Positions 50,469 through 61,471 of a stretch of 64,000 nucleotides of DNA are shown in pieces. Within the stretch, counting starts at the first letter, position 1; the number at the start of each line of letters is the position of its first letter. The position numbers and the translations under genes are program-made. The notes under the pieces are model-generated. The model worked only from the letters and a program-made list of their open reading frames with translations. It was not told the DNA's origin and did no database searches. This DNA comes from Rhizophagus irregularis (taxonomy: Eukaryota > Glomeromycota > Glomeromycetes > Glomerales > Glomeraceae): NCBI RefSeq assembly GCF_026210795.1, contig NC_089451.1, forward strand, positions 1,410,001 through 1,474,000, read 5' to 3'.

Positions 50469-51108
50469 CTGTATAATATATTCTATAGTATATGTAAATT
50501 TTACGAAAAAAAAAATATCAAAGTTCCTATTATTATATGAGGGATTGCTCGTCGCACAAGCTCTTCATATATTCATGTAGGGTAATTAATTAATTGTGTG
50601 ATCAACATGTAAATTTATAAGAATGTTTAGTCAAAATGCTTGATCTGATTAATTAAATTTAATACTTTTCCGGAGAAACTATTTTTCAAAAACAATAATC
50701 TGAATTATAAGGACCCGTACTTGTAGATCATTTTATTTGAATGCATTCATTTGTTAACTATTAAATAATTGCCTCTTTGGATCTATTAAATATATTTATC
50801 TCATGTTTACTAATTGGTCGCCAGTGATTTTTTTGATGATATATTCATGCCTGTTCGTGTTTTTATAGTTTATTTATACCTTTCCCACTCTTTCCCATCA
50901 CTGGACGAGTTATTTCGCGTGTCGCATAAATATCATGATTTTCACGGCGCAGCCGTGAAAATCATTGATATTCGACTATTACATATATAAGGGATTTTTT
51001 ATGTGAAAAGTTCAAAACCAATAACAATATCATCTATTCCTATATTATCTATAATACATAAATTACATGCGAGATGGTCATATGATTCATATCAATTTTT
51101 CCCTTAAG
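50469..51108. other. Intergenic spacer
   Basis: It separates the membrane glycoprotein from the terminal exon of BTB-TLDc gene 2. It contains the hairpin at 50935-50965 and is otherwise AT-rich. Confidence 0.45.
50935..50965. repeat. Perfect 14-bp-arm hairpin ATGATTTTCACGGC/GCCGTGAAAATCAT
   Basis: The arms are perfect inverted copies around a GCA loop. With one bulged base the pairing extends outward through AATATC/GATATT. The context (GTCGCATAAATATC before it) looks like a dispersed genomic hairpin repeat. Confidence 0.8.
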
Positions 51109-51681
51109 TTAAATAGGGAAATATTTATGAACAATAAAGAAAAGAATAATAATAATTACATAATAGAAAAAAAGAAATTTATAATTATTCAATCGTTTAA
51201 AGCTTTCAAGTTTACTATAGAATTATTTAAAAGATTTATTATTTAAGATTATTATTATTTCGTATAAAAAAAAAATAACAGATAAGATTACTTACATTAT
51301 TGAATAAATTCTTTCTTTTTGAAACAATATTTTTTGAATGATGAATTTCTTCCTATAAAAATAATTAAGAAAAATTCACTATTGTTAAATAAACATACTT
51401 GATTGAATAAATTCTTTTATTTATACGTAAAATAATAAAACGTTTTATAGTAATTTTTATCCTTCAAGGATGTACTAGAATATTAGTTATTGTATTTCAA
51501 GAGAAAAGTGAATTTTTGATTACTTACGCGAATGAATAAATTTTATCAATTCTGTATTTTCGAAATATAGAAAAATCAAATAAATGTTATTTTATATTAA
51601 GTTATTTTATTTTAATAAATTATTACTTACATCATTGAATCAATTTTGCTTTTTACGATTTTTTCACGATTTACTGATTTG
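51109..51681 (-). other. Mini-exon cluster and membrane-anchor exon of gene 2
   Basis: The candidate exons are all flanked by AG and GT, all divisible by three up to the terminal one, and all phase 2-2. The first (51681-51631) codes NREKIVKSKIDSM and matches the first mini-exon of gene 3 (NEKITKSQVNL). The others end in KIYSF, IYSI and ERIYSI just before the donor. The terminal exon (35 codons including stop) is a transmembrane-like tail. Similarity to gene 3 at the same position supports an ancestral 3' exon set. Confidence 0.7.
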
Positions 51682-53142
51682 CTATGTAACAAAGTGAATA
51701 TTAATTTTCACGTTATCATAATTTATTATTTCCTGTAATCACTTACTTAAGTTTTGTAATTTTAAAAACTTCATAATCTTCCATCAAATCAACATTTATA
51801 AAAGATTCTTTTCCAGGATCCTTGATGGTCAAATTAAATAAGTTAATAAAGCTAGGATAATCAGTAAAAATAGAGTCGTAATCATCACATCTTGCAATTA
51901 TAGGTGAACTAAGATCATCTTGATTTTTAAAAGAAAATATAAAGCTATCGCCTAACATTGCGTGATTTTTTATATTATATCCTCCAATTAACCTTCCAGT
52001 ATCTTTAACTTTAGCAACAATGAGTGTTGGTCCTTTATCATCACATAATTCATGGAATTTTGTTGTTTCAAATCCATCTCTAGTTGCGCTATAAAGTAGT
52101 TCAAGAGAATAAGGAACATTCTTAATATTGTAATATTCTTTTTCTTTATCTATCCAACTAGTAATTATAGCAAAGTGTTTTTTATTTATAATTTTAAAGG
52201 ACGGATTTCTTGGTTGTGATACGAATAAAGATTTTGGTGGGGAATCAGGATCTAAATAGTATCCAATTATATCATCGTAAATATTTTCCGAAAAAATCCT
52301 TTTAAACGGGCTTATTTTTTGATGAAATAATTTTGGAGGGATTTGGGCCCATCTAATAAGTAGAATAAAATCGTAAAGAATTTCTCCAAGTTCAACGAAA
52401 TCTTCTTCAGTCCAATTGGAATATACATTAATATTAATACATTTTGACATTTGTGCTATTCCCCATTCTAATATATATTCCCAAATATTATATTCATTCA
52501 TGTATAAATCATCTCTTTTAACAATAGAGATTAAAATAGTCTTATCTATTGTTAAAAACGTGGAAGATTCAAATAATACTTCAGGGTTATCACAGATTAA
52601 CTGTAAATAAAAATTTTTTATAGAAGTTAAAGATTCATAGTGAAGTATCGTTTGAAGAACTTCAGTTGGATCTTCGTTTAAAAATTTCTCTTGTTTCTCA
52701 ATTATGTAACTTTCTATATAATTTTGTAAATTTCCGAAACATATTTCATCTGACGCTACAAGATATTTTAATATATCTAGTCCTTTCTGTTTATCTAATT
52801 CAATGGTTCCAGTATAAATATACCTTTTAAACGAACATATATAAAATTATTATAAGTTCATTAAAATTAATAAATAAGATGAAATATTTTAACTTACTTT
52901 AATATTAATTCCATAATTTTTGGATTAATATTTGGTTTATTAAAAACGACAATTCCATATTTTTTACGAGCCCAATTCTTTGATAATGCAGCTTTAAAAT
53001 AAGTTGACCTTGAACTTAATATTAAAGAGTGAGTATAGAAACTTCTAATATTTTCATTTTTTCCAGCTTTAATAATTACATCATAATTATTTCCGCTAGA
53101 AAGTAATTTTTCAAAATCATTTAATAATTCATCTGGTGTCAT
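51109..53142 (-). CDS. BTB-BACK-TLDc protein, gene 2, with mini-exon 3' extension (~524 aa spliced)
   Basis: Exon 1 is 53142-52898 (BTB: GNNYDVIIKAGKN, FYTHSLILSSRSTYFKAALS). Exon 2 starts at 52823 (KYIYTGTIELDK), with BACK helices, NEYNIWEYILEWGIAQM, and a TLDc domain (KHFAIITSWID, LELLYSATRDGFET, FHELCDDKGPTLIVAKVKD, GRLIGGYN, LMEDYEVFKITKL). An unspliced message ends at TAA 51743. That TAA is inside CTTAA|GTAAGTG. Splicing from 51747 continues in phase 2 through 51681-51631, 51551-51528, 51413-51399 and 51352-51296 to a terminal exon 51214-51109, which codes a hydrophobic FLFFYYVIIIILFFIV segment and a stop. The frame is open throughout. The 24- and 15-nt exons are the least certain. The likely role is that of a Cul3-type BTB adaptor with a TLDc domain, either soluble or C-terminally membrane-anchored depending on splicing. 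Confidence 0.82.
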
Positions 53143-56100
53143 GTTTTTTTCGTATGATGGAAGAAAGAGCGTTAAATGAATTGATCATTTTAGGTGCCTG
53201 CATATTATTTTTAACATTGCAGATCAATCAATTATGAAGCCTCAAATAGAAACATTATAATAGACGTTAGTCATACAGTACAGTACATTCATTTTGCTAT
53301 AAATAACATATTAATAAAGCGTACGACATACTATATGTATCTTGTTGCTCTCGATATCATTTTCCTTTCAATTGTTAGACACGACATATTCTTGAATGGG
53401 CCTAGTCACAAACATAAAATTTTCCTGACATGACATTTCCCAAAAGTTATTATTTTATCCCTGACATTTTATTCTTATTTATTATTATTAATAATGATGT
53501 TTTGCAAATAAAATTTGATTTGATATTTACAACAAATAAGAGTGCGAAAAATAAAAGAAAATAATAAAGTTGTTAATTTATTATATAATCATTTTTAAGA
53601 AAGAATATGAAATATTTTAATGGCAGATAATTACATATCTTAGTAAGTAGATTATATAAACATAAACAAATAAATTTTTTTCTGTGATAAATTATTTTCG
53701 GTAAATCGGGTTTGAGAAATATCTTGTCAAAATATTATCTTTCAGAAATATGTTGCCGGGAAAGCAAGTTATTAAACTTTGGCTCAGCAGACTGATGATC
53801 TTTAATATGAAAATCATGTGACGATCATGACATGTGCTATTGTGCTTACAAGTTGCAAAAGTATCGGACTTGACCCTCCTAGTGGACCCTCCTTACTGTA
53901 AAATATATTATGCGGGTCAAGTTAGCACGTTGTACAGGTTACAAGTTAATATTATGTATAGCCAATCAAATGTAATTTAGTCGTGTGCATGTTACATTTT
54001 GATAAGTATATCAGATTCAATTGAAAAAAGAAGTCTGCAAAGTGTAAACAATTTATTGACACAGTGTGTTTGAATGTTAAATTAGTATCAATATGATATT
54101 GAATTTCCTCGAATCCTTTAATCTCTATCTTGAATCAGAATATAAAAATCGACTTCTTGGAGAACACAATGCAAATTTGGGCATCATTTTATCTAATCAA
54201 ACAAGTCTTTATCTTCGTATTCAAACTTGTCGCGCATCACTTCGTTACATATTGTGTATTTGTTCGAACCTCAGTATAAAATGCTATATAATGCTATATA
54301 ATATATATTATTAGGAATCAAACAATATTTGCTACGAATTAGCAACAGCAGGTAAACATAGTATTATATTTTTTTAAAGTGATCAAAGGAAGAAAGATTA
54401 AAGCATGATTAGACTATATTGATCTGTTTGTTCAGCCTGCTGACCTAACCATAGAGAGAGTTCATTTTCAATTACTCCGTATTACTAATCTTTACTATCT
54501 CTATCTTTCTGACATTAGGTACGTACGCCATATCGACACGTACAGTATATTCCGAAAGGCAATCCTCGACAAGAAACTCGATTTAACAAAAAGATTTAAG
54601 GGACGAATTGCCACTCAACAGGAGAAATTTAATAATTCTGATTTACGCAAAATTTTATCCCCTTTTTTACTGGATCATCATCCCATCATGTGATATGATA
54701 TGCAAATTTTAAAGATAGTAATTAATAGTGTCAATCCTGGCTAAGCCACTTGCAGAGTTTGAAGTCGCTAAAAGTTCCACGTCTCGTCTTCGACTTCACT
54801 ATGGAGGAACGTAAAATTCCGATCATAAATTTCCAGTTAATTCAAATTTTAAATGATTTATTTTTGAACCAATTTTGACCAAAAATAAGTTAATTTTGGT
54901 TCTAATTTAGCTTTTAAACCTTTATTTAGTTTTAGTTTAGCTTTTTTTTTATTTTTTTTATCTTTTATATTTGTATGGTTCCCACAGATTTTATGCATAT
55001 ATCCCATAGTGCGAGTTTTAAAACAATTCCCCTAGCCAAAAGAGTTACTGCATACTGTTTTTTTTTGTTCATTAAAAAATTTGTATAATAAAGAACATGA
55101 AATTTCAAAAAAAAAAAATTTTATTAATAACGAAGCCCGTAAAATTAATTATACAGTACATAGATTGCCGATCATTTTCTCCTATTTGAGTGCCGAACTA
55201 TCACTTTAAATTGATTAAACATGTAATTATTTATATACTATATTTAACTTTCATGGTGATGATTTTTCACATGATTAATTAATAAGCATTCATCGCATTT
55301 TATTTTCAAAAAAAAAAAAATTTACAATTTATAAAATGTTCTTTAAAATGTTTTAAAAGACGGAAAAAAATTTTTATTTGCTTAAAATCAACGAAGTTAC
55401 ATTCTCGTAAATGTCGTTATCAGGCAAATCGTTTTGGGGAAAAGGGAAAGGGTACGTTCGGAAAGGAAAAATGAATGTCGGCAAAATCATGGTGTAACAT
55501 TATGTCAACATACCAAGAATCCAAGATCGAACAATCAATTATTATAATAAGATATGTTAAAAATTTGAATTTCGATGACATAATTTTTTAACTGATTTCC
55601 TATAAAATGATTTTTGATAATCTTTTCAAGATCGTTATAATACAAATAGTCTATTTTATAGTTTTTTTATTACGTGGCAAAAAATCAAAGGCGTTCATTC
55701 ATAAAAAAAAAAATAAATGTCATTCGATTCTTTATTTTGATTTCTCAGGAAGGTTTACTTACATCTTTCCATATTATCATACTGTATATTCCATCGTTGA
55801 ACTACCATCTCATATTCATTTAATAACCAAACATTTAATATAAATCAAAATTTCTTTAACGAGAATTTATTTCAGATTCCCAAAGTCAATCGATCAACTA
55901 ATCAAGAATTAGTAAGCGGAACGTGATATTGTAACTATAGATGAGATATCTAATCCATTCAAAGTTCATTGATTCTAAACTAATAATGACTAATAATACG
56001 AAAAAAAATGGTTTCAAAAAAATTGAAAATTTTTCAATTTTAACTAGATTCGGTCAAGAATATGCACTTACATAAAAATTATCAACTAAATTAGCGTGAG

Positions 56101-56210
56101 TAAATAATTGTTAAATGAGTAAACTCTTTTGATAGATCAAACTTTTTTCACCTTTTCTCACTTATTTAAAAAATATCTAAAAATTATTTTTTTTTTATTA
56201 GAAAAATACA
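53143..56210. other. 3 kb intergenic region between divergent genes
   Basis: It lies between BTB-TLDc gene 2 (-) and the Crinkler-domain gene (+). The 73- and 78-codon plus-strand frames at 54093-54314 and 55607-55843 are not supported by any motif. A relic related to the 3266-4056 element lies at about 53398-53790, and a fragment with GGGAAAAGGGAAA and ATGTCGGCAAAATCATG words at about 55420-55500. Confidence 0.45.
53398..53790. mobile_element. Decayed relative of the 3266-4056 inverted-repeat element
   Basis: The left side has TTTTCCTGACATGACATTTC with CCAAAAG following, very like 3410-3455. The right side (about 53705-53775), read in reverse, has TTTCCCGGCAAC and GACAAGATATTTCTC in the same order. 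The arms are much diverged and no target duplication is visible. Confidence 0.45.
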
Positions 56211-57103
56211 ATGTCCGAAACAAATATCACAATATTCTGTCTTGTTCTTGGAGAAAAACCCATTAATAGTTGCGTTTTCGAAGTTAATATCAATAAATAC
56301 GATAGTATTTCACGCCTCAAAAACGTTATAAGGGATGAAAAAAAAAATGATTTTTTTAATATTGACGCTAACAAACTGAGATTATGGAAAGTTGATATAC
56401 CTATTATTGAAGACGATAAGCTGAAAATACTTAATAAGCCTCATACAGAGATTAATATTGAACAAGAACTTGGAGGTGAAGAGCTTTCATCGGTTAAGAA
56501 AATTCATCATTACTTCCACAAACCCAAAGATGAGCACATTCATATCATCATAACATTGCCCACCAATAACATTGGTAAATGGTACGTCTTCTTTGAACCA
56601 GCGAATCAACAAAAAATTGATGATTCTATGATCAAAAAAGAATACGAAAAGGTTGAAAAAATCGCAAAAGATATTGGTTTGGACGACTGGCTGTTGCTTA
56701 TTATGTCAAACTGTTCAAATAATACATTTAAAACCAACTTACCATCAAAATGTACGATTAACGATGAAATTCAATTCTATGATCCATCTCGGGACCAAAT
56801 TGTTGACTGTAAGCTATATATATATCCTTAAAAAAATTTCATTTCTTGTTATTTCAGTTTATTAATTGAATAATTTACTCCTTTGTAGCTCAAGATAAGT
56901 CCTGCATTAATTCTAGGGTTATTGATGACATTGAGCAAGAAACTGTATCCGATACTATTGAATTTGATGAATATAATAAAAGAAAATTTGATGATGATGA
57001 GGATCTATTAATACGCACAAAGTTTCCAAGGTTGTCCTTAGATTGTGCAGAGGACGAACCCTTAAAACCCTTAAAACAAAGCGTAAAGATTTTAATGTAT
57101 TAG
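56211..57103 (+). CDS. Crinkler (CRN) N-terminal-domain protein (two exons, 270 aa)
   Basis: Exon 1 is 56211-56808 and exon 2 is 56889-57103, joined in phase 1 (GACT|GTAAGC, TTTGTAG|CTCAAG). Residues ~5-110 match the CRN ubiquitin-like N-terminal domain known from oomycete and Glomeromycotina effectors: TIFCLVLGEKPINSCVFEVN, SISRLKNVIRDEKK, ANKLRLWKVDIPI, then a variable loop, HYFHKPKDEHIHIII. No classical signal peptide is present, as is usual for fungal members. The rest (GKWYVFFEPANQQKID, a helical EYEKVEKIAKDIGLDDW, an acidic tail FDDDEDLL) is short. The large C-terminal nuclease- or kinase-like domains common in CRNs are absent. It could be a header-only paralogue or a minimal effector. 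The function is unproven. Confidence 0.87.
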
Positions 57104-57601
57104 AGGTTTTATACGAAAATTAAAATAGGTAAAGTGGGTTCAATAAAGCTAAAAGTGAATTCCTATGTAATTCATATTAATTTTTTTTTCTAATTTTGAA
57201 TAACAGAATTGCTAAATTACCTATATATATATAATTTTTGGTTTTTTTTATAATTAAAGATTTGAACTTAATAGTGTACAAAAAATTAATTATTACATTA
57301 AACATCAATCAGTTCTTTCTAGATGGAACGCCGCGCCTTTGGATTAAATTAAATTCTATTAAAATTTTGGTTAAAATTGCCCTTATATAAACTGCTTATT
57401 TTCTTTTCCATCAAATACTTTTTTTAAACCTTATTTATATTTTCTTAATAAAATCTCTCGATAAGAACACTAAATATAAATTTAATACTTAATTTTCAAA
57501 AATAATATTTTTCATTTGTTTATTTTATTTAAATTATTCTATTCTACATATAAAAAAATTATCATCAATATATATCTATGTAAATAAAAATCTCGGATAA
57601 A
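57104..57601. other. Convergent spacer, ~500 bp
   Basis: AT-rich 3' flank shared by the CRN gene (+) and BTB-TLDc gene 3 (-). Nothing else is seen. Confidence 0.5.
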
Positions 57602-59909
57602 TTATAATTGGTAAATATAAATTACAAGACCAAGAATAAATCTAAATTTAATTAAGTCTATTTTAAAGAAATTATTTATAAATAACAAAAGAATGAACAA
57701 AAGAAAAAATATAACAAAAAATTTAATTACATATTGGAAAGAAAGATTAATACTAATTGAACTACTAATAACAGTTGATGTACTTGTCAGTGAGACAATT
57801 GGGATACTTGCAAATTTACTATAAAATAATTAAAGGAAATTAATACTATGTTTACTATTTTATATTATAACTTGTATTATATAATTAACGATAAATATAC
57901 TTACACGATTGAATTAATTTTATCCCTTTGATATAAAATAATTACTATATTGGCACATCCTTGAAAGATTGCAATAGTTGACATAAATTTACTGTAAATT
58001 GATTAAAAGATCAATTAGTATTTTAAAATATAGAATAATGGACAATTTCATTCTGATATTAATTACTTACATAACTGAATAAAATTTTCCTTTTTGAAAT
58101 ATAGTATACAATATATCAATACATTTTCTAAAAGTAAATTTACTAGATTGAGATTAAAGCAAAGAACATAGTTAGCAAGGTAATTTCATAGGTATTAAAA
58201 TTAAGGAAAGTTCTAAGTTACTTACATAATTGAATAAGATTGAAATATAATAGTAATACATATTTGAAAAGTGAAGTTGCTATAAAAAAAAATTAGCATT
58301 AATTTAAAAATAATACGTTAATTATATAAAACATCCTTATAACGGCATTGCAATTACTCACGTAATTAAATAGGTTGTAAATATAATATCAGCACATCTT
58401 TGAAAAATAAATTTTCTATAAAATAATTAAAAATTGAAAATTAGTTTAACAATGCGCTAAATATAATATAAAGGAAGCTAGGATCAAATTTGAAATATAA
58501 CATCAGTACATAAAGAATTAAAAGGAAAATTAGGGTTGTTTTATATATGGGTGACTATACAGAATCGTGAATATTAAGAGTAATGCTCATAAGATCACCC
58601 AACAGTTTTAACAAATCACTTACATAATTGAATAAATTTTATAAACAACGTCGGTACATCTTTGAAAGATAATTTTACTATAAATAATTAAAGTAAATTA
58701 GTACGAATTCATATAAATAATAGTAAAAAACGAATTACTTACATGGTATTAAATAATATTTTAGCACATTCTTGTAAGGTATTTTTGCTATAAGATGATT
58801 AAAGAGAAAGGTAGTATTATTTCATAATAAAGAATTTTCATTGGTGAGTATTAATTACTGGATAGTGATTGCGTATAGAAATCATCGCATATGTTTTAGC
58901 AATGTTTTGGATAAAGGTTAATTACTTACATAATTGAATAAACTTGAAATATAAAATAAGCACAACTTCGAACGCCAAATTTCCTATTATAGAGTAATTT
59001 AAGTTATTTTGTTAAAGAGAATATAAGATTCAAAAAGTAACTACTCACATAATTGAACAAATTTGAAATACAATATCAGAGCATCTTCGAAAGATAAATT
59101 TCCTATAAAAATAATAAAATAAAATTATTATTATTTCATATAAAATAATGAAAAACGAATTACTTACATAGTATCAAATAATATTTCAGCACATTTTCGT
59201 AAAGTATATTTGCTATAAGAAGATTAAGGAAATTAGCATATTTCAAAATACGTATATGTATTAAAACACGAGCTAATGATTACATATAGAGCCTGTAAAA
59301 ATCTCTCATAAGTATTAGCGGTGCCTTAAATAAAAAGACAAACCAACATTAATCACTTACATAATTGAGTAAACTTGGAATATAAAATTAGCACATATTT
59401 GAACGCTAAATTTCCTATTATAAAGTAATTAAAGTAAGTTAGCGTTATTCTGTTAAAGAGGAATGCGGGATTAATTCACAAAGACCTGTCTATGATTAGG
59501 ATTAAGTGATTACATATAAAATACGTAAAATAATCCCATTAGTTTTAGCAATTTTCCAAGTAACCCAATTCAATTACTCACATGATGGAATTAATTCTGC
59601 CAAAAGTATTAACTAATATTTTAGCGCATTCTTGGAGGGTAAATTTACTATAAGATAATAATAAAAAAAAAGTAAATAACGTCTCATATGATATAAACAA
59701 AAATTTATTATACTATAATCACTTACACGAACGAAGAAATCTTATCGATTTTGTGTTTCGCGATGATAAATTCACTACAAAGATGATTAAAAGAAAAGTT
59801 AGAATCATTACGTACGTAAATTATCAACTTCAAGTATTTGATCACTTGATCACTTTACGTCGTTAAATTAACTTGGCTTTTCGTAATTTTTTCATTTTTT
59901 ATTAATTTG
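57602..59909 (-). repeat. Tandem mini-exon array of gene 3
   Basis: Minus-strand exons: 59909-59859, 59774-59727, 59647-59582, 59414-59361, 59212-59168, 59102-59049, 58983-58930, 58787-58743, 58677-58624, 58415-58362, 58279-58226, 58142-58071, 57991-57905, then terminal 57818-57602. The thirteen have lengths 51, 48, 66, 54, 45, 54, 54, 45, 54, 54, 54, 72 and 87 nt. Each starts one base before an AAA, AAC or GAA codon after CTATAG-type acceptors and ends in AT, AC or GT before GTAAGT, GTGAGT or GTAAAG. From the third on, each codes a variant of K-F-x-[LFV]-[QR]-x-C-[AT]-x-I-[LIF]-F-Q-x-Y-S-I, with the Cys present in all eleven. The terminal exon is open for 71 codons, including IKFFVIFFLLFILLLFI. 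A decayed copy without a donor lies at about 58490-58540. I have not seen this described. Confidence 0.75.
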
Positions 59910-61471
59910 CTATGAGAAATTAAATTAACTTTTAATTAATTTTAACATTATCGTAAAATATTAATTTAGTTAGTACTTACCTCAGTTTTGTTATTTTAAA
60001 AACTTCATAATCTTCCATCAAAAACTTTTGACCAACATTTATAAAAAATTTTGTTCCAGGAAATGAACTTGTAGAATTACATTCAAGAGTATTATCTTTG
60101 ATGAACAGATCGAATAAATTAATGAAATCAGGATCATGAATAGAGCTAGAACTGTTTAAATTAACCGCTCTTGTAATAATTGGTGATCTAACATTATTTT
60201 CATTTTTAAAAGAAAATAAAAAATGGTTATCTGATATTGTATTAAATTTCCAACTTCCTGGATTATACCCTCCAATTAACTTTCCAGTATCCTTAATTTT
60301 AGCGATAATTAATGTCGGTCCTTTATCATCACATAATTCATGAAACCTTGTTGAATCAAATCCATCTTTAGTTGCGCTATATAATAATTCGAAAGAATAA
60401 GGTATATTCTTTATTTCATAATATTTATTTTCTTTATCTATCCAACTAGAAATTATGGCAAAATGTTTTTTATTAATAATTTCTGAACTAAAAGACGGTT
60501 TTCTTGGTTGCAACAAGATTATCGATTTTGGTAATGAATCAGGATCTATGTAATATCCGACTATATCATCAAAAATATTTTCCGGAAAAAGTCTTTTAAA
60601 TGGAAAAATTTTTTGATAAAATAATTTTGGAGAGATTTGAACCCATCTAATAAGCGGAATAAAATCTGAGATAATTTTTCCAAGTTCAATGAAATTTTCC
60701 TCAGTCCAATTAAAAAGATTATCAATATCAACAGAGACTGGCATTTGCGCTATTCCCCATTCTAACACATATTCCCAAATATTATATTCTTCCACGTATA
60801 AATCGCCTCTTTGAATAAGTAAAATTAATATAGATCTATCTATTGCTAAATTTCTTGTTGAAAATAGTATTTCGGGATGATCACAAATTAATTTTAGAAA
60901 AAATCCCTTAATACAGTTAAAGATTCATACTGAAATAAAATTTGAAGAACTTCAACAGGATTATCTTGTAAAAAATCTGCTTGAACTTTAATTATATAGC
61001 TTTGAATATAATCGTTTAATCTCCAGAAGTACAGTTCATCTGATGCCATAAAAATTTTCAATATTTCGGATCCTTTTTGCTTATTCAAATCGATCGTTCC
61101 GGCATAAACGTACCTTTCCATCATCAAAAAAAAAAGTGAAAGATTAAATGAGATTTCTAAAATTTTATTACTAATATATCGTATTCATAGTCTTTTTTAA
61201 GATAAAATTTCACTTACTTTAGTAATAATTCCATAATTTTAGGATCAAATTTTGGTTCTTTAAGAAGAATCATCCCATCTTCTTTGTGGATCCAATTATT
61301 TGATAATGCAGCTTTAAAATAAGTCGACCTTAAACTTAATATTAACGAATGCGCATAAAATCTTTTAATATTTCCATTAACTCCAACTTCAATAATTACA
61401 TCATAATTATTTCCGTTGATAAGTAAATTTTCAAAATCACATAATAATTCTTCTAAAAAATTTTCTGTCAT
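57602..61471 (-). CDS. BTB-BACK-TLDc protein, gene 3, with 13 mini-exons and membrane-anchor exon; 1-nt frameshift
   Basis: Exon 1 is 61471-61218 (BTB: GNNYDVIIEVGVN, FYAHSLILSLRSTYFKAALS). Exon 2 begins at 61113 (KYVYAGTIDLNK), with a BACK region (NIWEYVLEWGIAQM) and TLDc (KHFAIISSWID, LLYSATKDGFDS, FHELCDDKGPTLIIAK, GKLIGGYNPGSW, LMEDYEVFKITK). Within BACK, a poly-A/T run at 60898-60903 is one base shorter than the frame needs (the paralogue at 52.6 kb is intact). This shifts the frame and could be a real mutation or a homopolymer error. The TLDc frame ends at TAA 59977, inside CTGAG|GTAAGT. Splicing there (exon end 59981) leads through 13 phase 2-2 mini-exons to a terminal exon 57818-57602, which codes a Ser/Thr linker and a hydrophobic tail. 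With the base restored, the spliced product would be ~780 aa; the unspliced form ends after TLDc. Confidence 0.78.

Noticed and set aside
54093-54314. 73-codon plus-strand frame
   Set aside because: It is moderately coding-like at first sight but has no homologous motif, no good splice joins and stops in AT-rich DNA.
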